A DNA stretch of 64,000 nucleotides from Streptomyces sp. ATexAB-D23 (GCF_000373645.1 NZ_KB892035.1:62001-126000); one strand, 5' to 3'; shown: positions 8,098-16,545, numbered from the stretch's first letter. The notes: a model not told the origin generated them from the sequence alone. Program-made: numbers and translations.

Positions 8098-10386
8098 CTA
8101 TTTCAGCCCGTTGTCCAGGGCGCCCATCAGCGTTCCCTGGGGGGTGTCGCCGGACATCTCCCAGACCATGACGCCGAGCAGGCCCTTGTCCTTCACGTAG
8201 TCGGTCTTCTTGCCGATGGACCAGGTGTCGTCGAAGGACCACCACTGGTTGCCGGTGTATCCGTACGTCGATACGGACTGCTCGTCGTGATGGACCGTCA
8301 TCGTCGGGTAGGCGCCGATGAGGTTCGAGTAGCCCCGGGTGCCGGCCTCCTCCGCGAACTGGCCGGGGGCCGCGCCACCGGCCGGCTGCCACTCGCCCGC
8401 CGCGCCGCCGTCGGTGACGTTCTGCCAGCCCCGGCCGTAGAACGGGATGCCGAGGGTCAGCTTGCGGGGCTCGACGCCCGCGTCCGTGTACGCCTTGATG
8501 GCCGTGTCCGCGCTGAAGTGGAAGTCGTACGGGTCCTGGTCGTCGTTGTAGAGGTTGGCCTGGTGTCCCGTGCGGTCCGGCTCCCAGGAGTTGTCGCTGC
8601 CCGAACCGTGGAAGTCGTAGCCCTGGACGTTGGCGACGTCGAGCGAGTCGAAGACCTCGGACAGGTCCCAGCCCTCGTCGATCTTCTGCGGGTCGGCGGG
8701 GGTGAAGGCGGTGAGGAGGCGGTGGCCGCCGCCGAGGGCGTCGAGCTGCTTGCGGAACTCGGCGAGCAGCAGGGTCAGGTTGTCCTTGTCGTCGGGCGAG
8801 TAGTGGTTGCCGGGGTGCCCGGTGCCGGTGCCCGGCCACTCCCAGTCGATGTCGAAGCCGTCGAAGATGCCGGCGGCGGTGCCGGGGCCGCCCGCGCCGC
8901 CGTACTCGGGCAGGTTGCCCTTGATGTACATGTCGATGCAGGAGGAGACGAACTTCTTGCGGGCGGCGTCGGTGGCGGCGACGTCCGAGAAGTACTTGGA
9001 GTAGGTCCAGCCGCCGAGCGAGACCACGATCTTGAGGTCGGGGTGGAGCTGCTTCAGCTTCTTCAGCTGGTTGAAGTTGCCGCGCAGCTTGCCCCAGCCG
9101 TCGTCGGCGACCCCGTCCACGGACTGGGCGGCGCTGAAGGGGCGGGCGTAGTCGGCGTCGGCGTCACCGGCTCCGGTCCCCTGCTCCGGGTCCTGGGGGT
9201 CGGCGGTGGTGCCTTTGGTGACGCCGTTGAGGCAGGTGAGGTTGTTGGGATCGATGTTGGCGAAGGCGTAGTTGATGATGTCGAGCTTGTCGGCGGCGCC
9301 GGAGTCCTCCAGGTTCTTGACGAAGTACTGGCGGCCGTAGATGCCCCACTGGACGAAGTAGCCGACCTTGGCGTAGTTGCCCGCGCCGACGATGTCGTCG
9401 GTCTTGACGGTGAGGGCGTTGCTGGCGGGTGAGACGTTGTCGGCGGGGTCCCTGGCCTTCACGGTGAAGGTGTACGAGGTGGAGGGCGACAGGCCGCCGA
9501 TGGTCGCGGTGGTCGTGGTGCCGGAGACGGTGGTGGCCTGCTCGGAGCCCCGGTAGATGTCGTAGGCGGCGATCCGCTGGTTGTCCGTCGCGGCGGTCCA
9601 GGCGAGCGTCACGGACGAGGAGTCGGTGGCGGTGGAGTGCAGGGCGCCGGGGGCCGTCGGGGCGGAGGTGTCGGTGGCCGGGTCGACGGTCGTCACGGTC
9701 AGCGGGGCGCTCTCGGCGGAGACGTTGCCCCGGGTGTCCTTGGCCCGGACGGTGAAGGCGTAGGCGGTGGCCGGGGTCAGGCCGGTGACCGTGGCGCTGG
9801 TCGTCGCGGTGGCGGAGCCCACGACCTCGCCGCCCGCCAGGATGTCGTACGAGGCCACGGGGAAGTCGCCCGCGGCGGCGGCCGTCCAGGAGAGCGACGC
9901 GGTGCGGGCGGTGACATCGGTCTGCGCCAGACCACTGGGCGCCCCCGGCGGCGCGTCGGCGGACCCGTCGCACTTGTCACCGTTGACCCGGCAGCCGGCC
10001 GGCGCGGCCATCGGCCCGGTCGCGACGAACCAGAAGCTGTACGGCTCGGTGGAGCTGTGCGCGGCGACCGTGCCGTTGTAGTGGGCGTTGACCGCGGTGA
10101 TGTGACTGCCCTGGGCGGTGACGGTGCCGTTGTACGAGGAGTCGATGGCGACCCCGGCGGGCAGGTCGAACTCCAGGCTCCAGCCGGTGACGGCGGTGTC
10201 GGTGTCGTTGTGCAGGACGTAGGTCCCCTTCCACCAGGGGCCGTTGTCGGCCGAGGTGAAGGTCGCCGTGAGCTTGCCCGCGGCGTGCGCGGGGACGGCC
10301 TGCAGGGACAGGAACGTGAGGAGCAGTCCGAGAACGGCGAGCAGTGCGATCGCCGATCTCCGTCTGAGTGGCATGTGCTCGGACAT
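8098..10386 (-). CDS. Secreted GH18 chitinase with CBM2 and two FnIII domains
   Basis: A 762-residue exported chitinase that hydrolyses beta-1,4-GlcNAc chains. In order: signal peptide (about 1-35, ending AHA-AG), a CBM2-type binding domain (about 36-140), two fibronectin-III domains (about 150-235 and 245-325), and the GH18 catalytic domain (about 350-762). The GH18 motif FDGFDIDWEWPG near residue 510 contains the catalytic DxxDxDxE. ATG at 10386 follows GGGAGA; the open frame beyond it runs through the promoter. The upstream region carries a classic Streptomyces chitinase promoter with two DasR-type repeats, so repression relieved by chitin-derived amino sugars is expected. Function is secure. 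Confidence 0.95.
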   Translation of the reverse strand: MSEHMPLRRRSAIALLAVLGLLLTFLSLQAVPAHAAGKLTATFTSADNGPWWKGTYVLHNDTDTAVTGWSLEFDLPAGVAIDSSYNGTVTAQGSHITAVNAHYNGTVAAHSSTEPYSFWFVATGPMAAPAGCRVNGDKCDGSADAPPGAPSGLAQTDVTARTASLSWTAAAAGDFPVASYDILAGGEVVGSATATTSATVTGLTPATAYAFTVRAKDTRGNVSAESAPLTVTTVDPATDTSAPTAPGALHSTATDSSSVTLAWTAATDNQRIAAYDIYRGSEQATTVSGTTTTATIGGLSPSTSYTFTVKARDPADNVSPASNALTVKTDDIVGAGNYAKVGYFVQWGIYGRQYFVKNLEDSGAADKLDIINYAFANIDPNNLTCLNGVTKGTTADPQDPEQGTGAGDADADYARPFSAAQSVDGVADDGWGKLRGNFNQLKKLKQLHPDLKIVVSLGGWTYSKYFSDVAATDAARKKFVSSCIDMYIKGNLPEYGGAGGPGTAAGIFDGFDIDWEWPGTGTGHPGNHYSPDDKDNLTLLLAEFRKQLDALGGGHRLLTAFTPADPQKIDEGWDLSEVFDSLDVANVQGYDFHGSGSDNSWEPDRTGHQANLYNDDQDPYDFHFSADTAIKAYTDAGVEPRKLTLGIPFYGRGWQNVTDGGAAGEWQPAGGAAPGQFAEEAGTRGYSNLIGAYPTMTVHHDEQSVSTYGYTGNQWWSFDDTWSIGKKTDYVKDKGLLGVMVWEMSGDTPQGTLMGALDNGLK

Positions 10387-10461
10387 GGTTCTCCCTTGAG
10401 GCAGGGACCGGTGAGGCGGTCCTCGGGGAGGTGCGGATGGCGTTTCCATGGAGCACAGGGG

Positions 10462-10504
10462 AAAGTAATTGGTCTGGACCAAGTCGTCAATAGGTACAGA
10501 CCAA
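10462..10504 (-). promoter_or_regulatory. Chitinase promoter with paired DasR-type operators
   Basis: On the minus strand, a -35 TTGACG (10490-10485) is spaced 17 bases from TACTTT (10467-10462). The -35 box lies between two 14-bp direct repeats, TTGGTCTGTACCTA (10504-10491) and TTGGTCCAGACCAA (10482-10469). The second is almost a perfect palindrome and fits the dre consensus of DasR (TGGTCTAGACCA). This is the layout known for Streptomyces chitinase genes. Confidence 0.85.
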
Positions 10505-10528
10505 TTACGGTCGGCCGGACGGACGGGC

Positions 10529-10670
10529 CCCACGCGCCCGGCCCTCACGCGCCCGATACTCATGCCGTCCGACTCTCACGCGCCCGGCACTCGCGCGCCT
10601 ACCCCTCACGCGCCCCGGCCCTCACGCGTCCGGCACCCACGCGTCCGGCACCCACGCGTCCGGCACTCGC
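10529..10670. repeat. Degenerate ~15-bp tandem repeats
   Basis: About nine to ten head-to-tail copies resembling CACGCGYCCGGCACC lie between the chitinase promoter and the end of the FnIII lipoprotein gene. The last three copies are nearly identical. No coding potential of its own is apparent. Confidence 0.7.
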
Positions 10671-10674
10671 ACCC

Positions 10675-11652
10675 TCAGTCGCCGAGGACGACCGTGCGCA
10701 CCGCCGAGAAGTCGCCCCACTTGCCGTCCGGCAGCTTGGCACGGAGCTTCATCGCGTAGCGGGTCCCGCGCGGGTCGGTGACGGTGAGCCGGTAGTTCGC
10801 GCGGCCGGCGGGCGGCTCGCCTCCCCAGACGATCGTGGTGGTCAGCCGGCCGTTCAGGTAGAGCTGGTACGCCGGGATCGCGCCGCCCGTTTCGGGCTGC
10901 TCCCAGTCCAGGTCGACGGCGTACGCCTTGCCCTCCGCCTTCGCCGTGACCCGCAGGTCCGTGGGGGCGGTCGAGGCGGGGGCGCCGGGGGCGGAGGCGG
11001 TGGTGATGTCGATGGCGTCGCTGTCGGGTGACGAGGTGTCGGCCGCGTCACGGGCCCGGACGGTGAACGTGTAGACCGTGCCGGGGCGCAGCCCGGTCAG
11101 CCGCGCGGTGGTCTGCGTACCGGGCACGCTGTGGATGCGCGAGTCCTCCTGGTAGATGTCGTACGCGGTGACCCCGACGTCGTCCGTCGAGCCGCCCCAG
11201 GACAGGGTCGCGGCGCGGCTGCCGTCGGCCTTGCCGCGCAGTTTCACCGGCCGGGTCGGGGCCTCGCGGTCGGCGGGGGTCGGGGCGGGAGTGGTGACGG
11301 AGGCCGCGGAGCTCGGCGCGGAGAGGTTGCCGGCCGCGTCGCGGGCCCGGACGGTGAACGTGTAGGCGGTCGAGGCGGTGAGCCCGTCGATGTCGATCAT
11401 CACCCGGCTCGCCGGTACCGACTTGACCTTCTCGCCCTTGCGGTAGACCTCGTAGCCGGTGACACCCGTGTCATCCGTGGCCGCCTCCCACATGACGTGC
11501 GCGGAGGTGGCGCTGCTCGCCTGCGCGGTCACCCCGTGCGGCGCGGTGGGCTTCTCCGTGTCCGCCGGGTCTTCGGAGCCACAGGCGGTCAGGGCGGCGA
11601 GGAGCAGGGCGGCGGAACAGGCCAACGCGGCAGGCGTGTGGGGGGATCGCAC
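10675..11652 (-). CDS. Secreted lipoprotein of three fibronectin-III domains
   Basis: About 325 residues. A short signal ends in the lipobox LTAC-G near residue 23, predicting a lipid-anchored exported protein. Three fibronectin-III domains follow (about 33-120, 130-215, 225-325). No catalytic domain is seen. GTG at 11652 has GGAAGG at 7 bases and is preferred to the in-frame ATG at 11667, which has no ribosome site. A DasR-type operator lies just upstream, so it is probably induced with the neighbouring chitinase. It may help bind or display chitin or partner enzymes, but that is inference. Confidence 0.8.
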   Translation of the reverse strand: MRSPHTPAALACSAALLLAALTACGSEDPADTEKPTAPHGVTAQASSATSAHVMWEAATDDTGVTGYEVYRKGEKVKSVPASRVMIDIDGLTASTAYTFTVRARDAAGNLSAPSSAASVTTPAPTPADREAPTRPVKLRGKADGSRAATLSWGGSTDDVGVTAYDIYQEDSRIHSVPGTQTTARLTGLRPGTVYTFTVRARDAADTSSPDSDAIDITTASAPGAPASTAPTDLRVTAKAEGKAYAVDLDWEQPETGGAIPAYQLYLNGRLTTTIVWGGEPPAGRANYRLTVTDPRGTRYAMKLRAKLPDGKWGDFSAVRTVVLGD

Positions 11653-11676
11653 GGTCTTGCCTTCCATCCGGCAGCA

Positions 11677-11690
11677 ATGGTCCAGACCTG
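11677..11690 (-). promoter_or_regulatory. DasR-type operator before FnIII lipoprotein
   Basis: The minus strand reads CAGGTCTGGACCAT, a close match to the dre consensus. It ends about 25 bases before the GTG start at 11652. A TTGTCG/GATACA pair upstream is a possible promoter but weak. Confidence 0.7.
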
Positions 11691-11747
11691 TATCGCACGG
11701 GGTGGGGCCCGCCGACAAGAGCACGGAGCGGAACCTTCCGCAATGTG

Positions 11748-11822
11748 CCGGTGTGCACCCGCCCCCGCACCGGCCCGTCCGGGTGGACCGGGCGGGCCGG
11801 TCCGGGGGCGGGTGCACACCGG
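11748..11822 (-). terminator. 35-bp near-perfect hairpin after the alpha/beta hydrolase gene
   Basis: Arms 11748-11782 and 11788-11822 pair over 35 bases with one mismatch and one G:U around a 5-base loop. It starts 40 bases past the hydrolase stop and lies before the FnIII lipoprotein promoter. It is unusually long for a terminator and has no strong T run. Confidence 0.7.
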
Positions 11823-11861
11823 CTGGTGGCCGGGCGGCCGAGCCGGGCGCCGACGAGGGCG

Positions 11862-12545
11862 TCAGCTGGTGAAGAACTCCGTGATGCGCTGGGCGACCTG
11901 CTCGGGGTCGGCCTCGTGCGGACGGTGGCCGCCGCCGAGGGTGACGAGGTGGCAGTCCGGGATCATCGACGCCATGTCCTGGAGCCGGGCCTGCGGCATG
12001 GTGCTGCCCGGCCCGCCGGCGAGCAGGAGCGTGGGGGCGACGATCTCGCCGAGCCCCTCCGCCCAGGCGGGGTCGGGGTCGGCCAGCTGGGCGTCGACCG
12101 CCGCGAGCGCGGCCTCGTCGTAATCGACCGGCCCGTCCGGCGGGACGGCGGGGCCCGCCGCGCCGGGGAACGGCGCCGGGGTCTCCACCAGCACCAGCCG
12201 CTCCACCCGGGCGGGGTGCTCCTGGGCGAGGAGGTGGGCGACGACCCCGCCCATCCCGTGGCCGACGACCCCGGCCCGGTCCAGCTCGCACGCGTCGAGG
12301 AAGCCGAGGACGTCCTCGCACATCTCCTCGAAGTCGTAGGTGTCGGGCCAGTCGCTCTCCCCGTGGCCGCGCAGGTCGATCGCGTACACCCGCCATTCCC
12401 GGCCCAGCAGACTCCCGGCCGCCTCCCAGCTCGCGGCGCTCGCGCCGAGACCGTGCAGCAGTACGACGGGCGAGCCGAACGGGTCGCCCCAGGTCCGGTA
12501 CGCCAGCCGCACATCGCCGACATCCACCACAGACTGATCTTCCAT
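11862..12545 (-). CDS. Alpha/beta hydrolase fold protein lacking the nucleophile serine
   Basis: 227 residues with a full alpha/beta hydrolase layout: oxyanion-hole LLHGLG at 29-34, DLRGHGESD at 57-65, and a late His in TLGGGHRPHE. The nucleophile elbow reads VGHGMGG (94-100) where the family has GHSMGG, so the catalytic Ser is Gly97. The codon is a clear GGG. It may be catalytically dead, work as a binding protein, or use another mechanism. ATG at 12545 gives the expected N-terminus. It diverges from a chitosanase gene 60 bases away. No substrate can be named. Confidence 0.82.
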   Translation of the reverse strand: MEDQSVVDVGDVRLAYRTWGDPFGSPVVLLHGLGASAASWEAAGSLLGREWRVYAIDLRGHGESDWPDTYDFEEMCEDVLGFLDACELDRAGVVGHGMGGVVAHLLAQEHPARVERLVLVETPAPFPGAAGPAVPPDGPVDYDEAALAAVDAQLADPDPAWAEGLGEIVAPTLLLAGGPGSTMPQARLQDMASMIPDCHLVTLGGGHRPHEADPEQVAQRITEFFTS

Positions 12546-12605
12546 GCCCCCGACGCTACCGCCGAATGCGCCGGGCCCCGCCCACCGGCCTGGCAGTCTG
12601 GTGCG

Positions 12606-13469
12606 GTGAAGCTCACCCCTCGCTCCCTGGCCGCCTCCCTCGCCGCCCTCCTCCTGACCGTCACCGCGCTGTCCGGCTGCACCGGGGGCGGCCCCGGCGG
12701 CTCGTCGGCCAAGGGCCCGGAGGGGCCGGGCCTGGCCGATCCGGTGAAGAAGGACATCGCCATGCGGCTGGTGTCCAGCGCGGAGAACTCGACGCTGGAC
12801 TGGAAGGCGCAGTACGGCTACATCGAGGACATCGGCGACGGCCGCGGCTACACCGCGGGCATCATCGGCTTCTGCTCGGGCACCGGGGACATGCTCGGCG
12901 TGGTGGAGCGGTACGCGGACTCCCGGCCGGGCAACGCGCTGGAGCGGTTCCTTCCGGCGCTGCGGAAGGTGAAGGGGAGCGACGCGCACACGGGGCTCGG
13001 CCGGGCGTTCACCCGGGCGTGGGCCGAAGCGGCCGGTGACGCGGAATTCCGGGCCGCGCAGGACGCCGAGCGGGACCGGTCCTACTTCGACCCGGCGGTG
13101 GAACAGGGCAGGGCGGACGGTCTGGGCGCACTGGGGCAGTTCATCTACTACGACGCCTATGTGATGCACGGGGGCGGGGACGCGGAGGGCACCACCGGCT
13201 TCCGCACGATCCGCCGCCGGGCGCTCGCCGAAGCCGACTCCCCGGCGGAGGGCGGCGACGAACTGTCCTATCTCGACGCGTTCCTCGACGCCCGCGTCAC
13301 CGCGCTCCGCGAGGAGCCCGCGCACAGCGACACCAGCCGGGTCGAGACGGCCCAGCGGGTCTTCCTGCGCGAGGGCAGGTTCGGCCTGGAGACCCCGCTG
13401 CGCTGGAAGGTGTACGGCGACAGCTACGTCATCGAGGGGCCCGGCCGACCCGGGACTCCGGCTTCGTAA
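12606..13469 (+). CDS. GH46 chitosanase, lipoprotein form
   Basis: 287 residues. A signal ending in the lipobox LSGC predicts a membrane-anchored exported enzyme. The GH46 domain starts at DPVKKDIAM. The general acid Glu lies in SSAENSTLDWKAQYGYIED and the second acid Asp in DIGDGRGYTAG. It cleaves chitosan (deacetylated chitin). The GTG start has little ribosome-site support. The protein is a close paralogue of the chitosanase at 14138, and a 152-bp stretch around the active site is almost identical in DNA between the two. It lacks the operator seen upstream of the second copy. Confidence 0.9.
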   Translation: MKLTPRSLAASLAALLLTVTALSGCTGGGPGGSSAKGPEGPGLADPVKKDIAMRLVSSAENSTLDWKAQYGYIEDIGDGRGYTAGIIGFCSGTGDMLGVVERYADSRPGNALERFLPALRKVKGSDAHTGLGRAFTRAWAEAAGDAEFRAAQDAERDRSYFDPAVEQGRADGLGALGQFIYYDAYVMHGGGDAEGTTGFRTIRRRALAEADSPAEGGDELSYLDAFLDARVTALREEPAHSDTSRVETAQRVFLREGRFGLETPLRWKVYGDSYVIEGPGRPGTPAS

Positions 13470-13656
13470 ACCCATGCCCGACCGGCGCGCGAGGCGTTGG
13501 CCGCGCGACCTGTGTGCGCCGGTGCGCACCTCGTACGACCTGCGCTTTCCCGCCCGTGTGACAGCGGGAGGCGGCCCGTGACCCGGGCCCCGCCCGGTCC
13601 GTTGAGGCGGGCGGACGGCCCACGCGCCGTGGGCCGGATGACCGAGGAGCATGCGC

Positions 13657-13968
13657 ATGATGAAGAAGATCCTGCTGGCCGCGACGGCGCTGGCCGCCGG
13701 TCTCGGGCTGGCCCTCTCCCCCGCCGCCCAGGCCACCCCTCAGGCCCCGGCCCGGCATCACGTGGCGGCGGCGCCCACCCTCGTCTGCACGGTCAACGAC
13801 AACGGGGTCAACTTCCGTGGCGGTCCGGGAACGGACTACCCGGTGCTCGGTCAGGTCAACCGGGGCCAGAACCTCGACTACCGGGGCCGGCAGGGCAACT
13901 GGGTGATGGGCGACCTGTGGGGCGGCCCGACCGGCGTCTGGATCCACGTGGCCTACCTGAACTGCTGA
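13657..13968 (+). CDS. Small secreted SH3-like protein
   Basis: 103 residues with a Lys-rich start, a hydrophobic signal peptide to about AQA and a bacterial SH3-type domain (VNFRGGPGTDYPVLGQVNRGQ ... WIHVAYLNC). Two Cys could form a disulfide. Of three close ATG codons (13651, 13657, 13660), 13657 sits best, 7 bases after GAGGAG. Such proteins often bind the cell wall. It lies between the two chitosanases, but no joint function is shown. Confidence 0.8.
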   Translation: MMKKILLAATALAAGLGLALSPAAQATPQAPARHHVAAAPTLVCTVNDNGVNFRGGPGTDYPVLGQVNRGQNLDYRGRQGNWVMGDLWGGPTGVWIHVAYLNC

Positions 13969-13982
13969 ACCGTCCCGCACTG

Positions 13983-14020
13983 CCCCGCGCCGGACGCCCT
14001 CCTCGTCCGGCGCGGGGTTT
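13983..14020 (+). terminator. Terminator after SH3 protein
   Basis: A GC-rich 15-bp stem (from CCCCGCGCCGGAC) with a short loop, followed by TTT, lies 15 bases past the SH3 gene stop. Confidence 0.8.
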
Positions 14021-14085
14021 CCGTAAGCCCCGCAGCCTCTCAACTCCGCTCTGCCGCAGGGGTGTACGAGCCGGCCCGCCCCTGA

Positions 14086-14100
14086 TAGGAAAGCTTCCTA
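14086..14100 (+). promoter_or_regulatory. Chitosanase operator-like inverted repeat
   Basis: TAGGAAAGCTTCCTA is a 6-3-6 inverted repeat 37 bases before the chitosanase GTG. It resembles the palindrome around AAGCTTT reported upstream of actinomycete chitosanase genes and bound by the ROK-family repressor CsnR; I recall that site from memory, and this copy seems one base shorter in the centre. Confidence 0.6.
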
Positions 14101-14137
14101 ACAGAACAACCGGAACGACGAACTCCCTGGAGGACAG

Positions 14138-15001
14138 GTGTACGCTCCCCACAAGCGCACCGCACGTCGCACCACTCGGTCCCTGTGCGTCGGGCTCCTC
14201 GCGCTCGGACTCACCCTCACAGCGGTGCCCGCCACCGCCTTCGCAGGCACCGCTCCCGCCTCCGTGGCGGCCCACCGCCAGGAGGCGGCCGTGACCGGGC
14301 TCGACGATCCCGCGAAGAAGGACATCGCCATGCAACTGGTGTCCAGCGCGGAGAACTCGACGCTGGACTGGAAGGCGCAGTACGGCTACATCGAGGACAT
14401 CGGCGACGGCCGCGGCTACACCGCGGGCATCATCGGCTTCTGCTCCGGCACCGGGGACATGCTCGACCTGGTGGAGCTGTACACACAGCGCGAGCCGGGC
14501 AACGTACTGGCCGGGTACCTCCCCGCCCTGCGGGACGTGGACGGCAGCGACTCGCACGACGGCCTGGACCCGGGCTTCCCCGGCGCCTGGGAGACGGCCG
14601 CCCAGGACCCGGCCTTCCAGCAGGCCCAGAACGACGAGCGCGACCGGGTGTACTTCGATCCGGCCGTGGGCCGGGCCAAGAGCGACGGGCTCGGCACACT
14701 CGGCCAGTTCATCTACTACGACGCCATCGTGATGCACGGCGACGGCGGCGACAGCACGAGCTTCGGCTCCATCCGGCAGCGGGCCCTGGCGCGGGCGGCG
14801 ACCCCGGCGCAGGGCGGCGACGAGGTGGCCTACCTCGACGCCTTCCTGGACGCGCGGGTCTGGGCCATGGAGCAGGAGGAGGCCCACTCGGACACCAGCC
14901 GGGTCGACACCGCGCAGCGGGTCTTCCTCAGGAACGGCAACCTGAACCTGGACCCGCCGCTCGACTGGCAGGTCTACGGCGACAGCTTCCACATCGGCTG
15001 A
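14138..15001 (+). CDS. Secreted GH46 chitosanase
   Basis: 287 residues. The N-terminus (RTARRTTRSLCVGLLALG...) is an export signal with paired arginines, possibly Tat-dependent, cleaved near AFAG. The GH46 domain holds the catalytic Glu in SSAENSTLDW and Asp in DIGDGRGYTAG. GTG at 14138 follows GGAGGA. It hydrolyses chitosan outside the cell and is probably controlled through the upstream palindrome. It differs from its lipoprotein paralogue mainly in the C-terminal half. Confidence 0.93.
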   Translation: MYAPHKRTARRTTRSLCVGLLALGLTLTAVPATAFAGTAPASVAAHRQEAAVTGLDDPAKKDIAMQLVSSAENSTLDWKAQYGYIEDIGDGRGYTAGIIGFCSGTGDMLDLVELYTQREPGNVLAGYLPALRDVDGSDSHDGLDPGFPGAWETAAQDPAFQQAQNDERDRVYFDPAVGRAKSDGLGTLGQFIYYDAIVMHGDGGDSTSFGSIRQRALARAATPAQGGDEVAYLDAFLDARVWAMEQEEAHSDTSRVDTAQRVFLRNGNLNLDPPLDWQVYGDSFHIG

Positions 15002-15102
15002 GCCGCGCGGTGGCGCGTACGGTCACGGCCGTACGCGCCACCGGTCGCCGGCGGTCCATCGCCGGACGGCCGTCAGCGGCCGGTCCGTCAGTGGGCGGTC
15101 CG

Positions 15103-16545
15103 TCAGTGGGCGGCCGCCTCCACCGCCCCGGCCGGGTCGTGGCCGCCGGGCGCGGTCCCTGCCTCCGGCCCGCGGCCCAGGTGGTTGAAGGCGAGGTTCA
15201 GGACGATCGCCACCACGCAGCCGGTCGAGATCCCCGAGTCCAGGACGACCAGGAGGTCCTTCGGGAAGGCGTGGTAGAAGTCCGGCGCCGCGATCGGTAT
15301 CAGTCCGACGCCGACGGCCGCGGCGACGATCAGCGCGTTCTCGCCCTTCTCCAGGGCGGCGCCGGCCAGGGTCTGGATACCGCTGGCGGCGACCGAGCCG
15401 AACAGCACGATGCCCGCACCGCCGAGCACGGGCAGCGGGACCAGCGCGATGACGGACGCGGCCACCGGGACCAGGCCGAGCAGGACGAGGATGCCGCCGC
15501 CCGCGGCGACGACGAAGCGGCTGCGGACCTTGGTCATGGCGACCAGCCCGATGTTCTGGGCGAAGGCGCTGCACATGAAGCCGTTGAACAGGGGGCTGAC
15601 GGCGCTGCCGAGGGTGTCGGCGCGCAGGCCGCCCTCGATGGTCCGCTCGTCGGCCGGGCGGTCGACGATCTTACCGAGGGCCAGCATGTCCGCCGTGGAC
15701 TCGGTCATGCAGACCAGCATCACGATGGACATCGAGACGATCGCGGCGATCTCGAACTGCGGCGCTCCGAAGTGGAACGGGGTGGGGAAGCCGACCACGT
15801 CGGCATCCCCGATGGCACCGAAGTCCGTGATGCCGGTGGGGATGGCGATGAGGGTGCCGGCGACGAGTCCGAGCAGGATCGCGATCTGCTGGAGGAAGCC
15901 GCGCAGGAGCTTGCGCAGGGCCAGCACGATGACCAGGGTGACCGCCGCCATCGTGATGTTGGTGGTGGAGCCGTAGTCGTGGGCGGCGGAGTTGCCGCCC
16001 TGGGACCAGTTGAAGGCGACCGGTAGCAGCGAGACACCGATCAGGGTGATGACGGTGCCGGTGACGACGGGCGGGAAGAACCGGACCAGCTTGCAGAAGT
16101 AGGGGGCGAGGACGAAGCCGAGCAGGCTCGCGACGATGATCGCGCCGAAGATGACGGCGATGCCGTCGTGCCCCCGGTCCTTGCCTATCGCCACCATCGG
16201 GGTCACCCCGGCGAACGAGACGCCGTTGACGAACGGCAGCCGGGCGCCTATGCGCCAGAAGCCGATCGTCTGGAGCAGGGTGGCTATGCCCGCGGTGAAC
16301 AGGCTCGCCCCCATCAGGAAGGCGGTCTCCTTCGGGGTGAGGCCCACGGCGGGCCCCACGATCATGGGCGGGGCCACCACGCCCGCGTACATCGCGGCCA
16401 CGTGCTGGAGGCCGCTGGTGAACATCCTCAGTGGGGGAAGCGTTTCGTCGACCGGATGCTTCCGGTCGGACGGGGCCGTCACCGGCTCGCCGTCGGGGTT
16501 GGCGGTCGCACATGCGTCGTTGCGAAACCTGGGCGTGGCTGCCAC
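15103..16545 (-). CDS. NCS2 xanthine/urate permease
   Basis: 480 residues with many membrane segments typical of the nucleobase:cation symporter-2 family. The conserved opening LPPLRMFTSGLQHVAAMYAG and the loop around SMSIVMLVCMTESTADM fit purine rather than uracil carriers. GTG at 16545 has GGAGG at 7 bases, so the longer frame is rejected. It lies downstream of the uricase and 8-oxoguanine deaminase genes on the same strand but behind two hairpins, so it may have its own promoter. Urate or xanthine import is inferred from context. Confidence 0.88.
   Translation of the reverse strand: MAATPRFRNDACATANPDGEPVTAPSDRKHPVDETLPPLRMFTSGLQHVAAMYAGVVAPPMIVGPAVGLTPKETAFLMGASLFTAGIATLLQTIGFWRIGARLPFVNGVSFAGVTPMVAIGKDRGHDGIAVIFGAIIVASLLGFVLAPYFCKLVRFFPPVVTGTVITLIGVSLLPVAFNWSQGGNSAAHDYGSTTNITMAAVTLVIVLALRKLLRGFLQQIAILLGLVAGTLIAIPTGITDFGAIGDADVVGFPTPFHFGAPQFEIAAIVSMSIVMLVCMTESTADMLALGKIVDRPADERTIEGGLRADTLGSAVSPLFNGFMCSAFAQNIGLVAMTKVRSRFVVAAGGGILVLLGLVPVAASVIALVPLPVLGGAGIVLFGSVAASGIQTLAGAALEKGENALIVAAAVGVGLIPIAAPDFYHAFPKDLLVVLDSGISTGCVVAIVLNLAFNHLGRGPEAGTAPGGHDPAGAVEAAAH

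Noticed and set aside
7501..9432. Plus-strand Pro/Ala repeat protein opposite the repeat peptide
   Set aside because: The repeats are visible in every frame of the array, but only the minus-strand frame has a ribosome site and overlaps the cupin gene.
11862..13736. A 624-codon frame extending the alpha/beta hydrolase upstream
   Set aside because: The N-terminal 397 codons are antisense to the chitosanase gene; the family start is at 12545.
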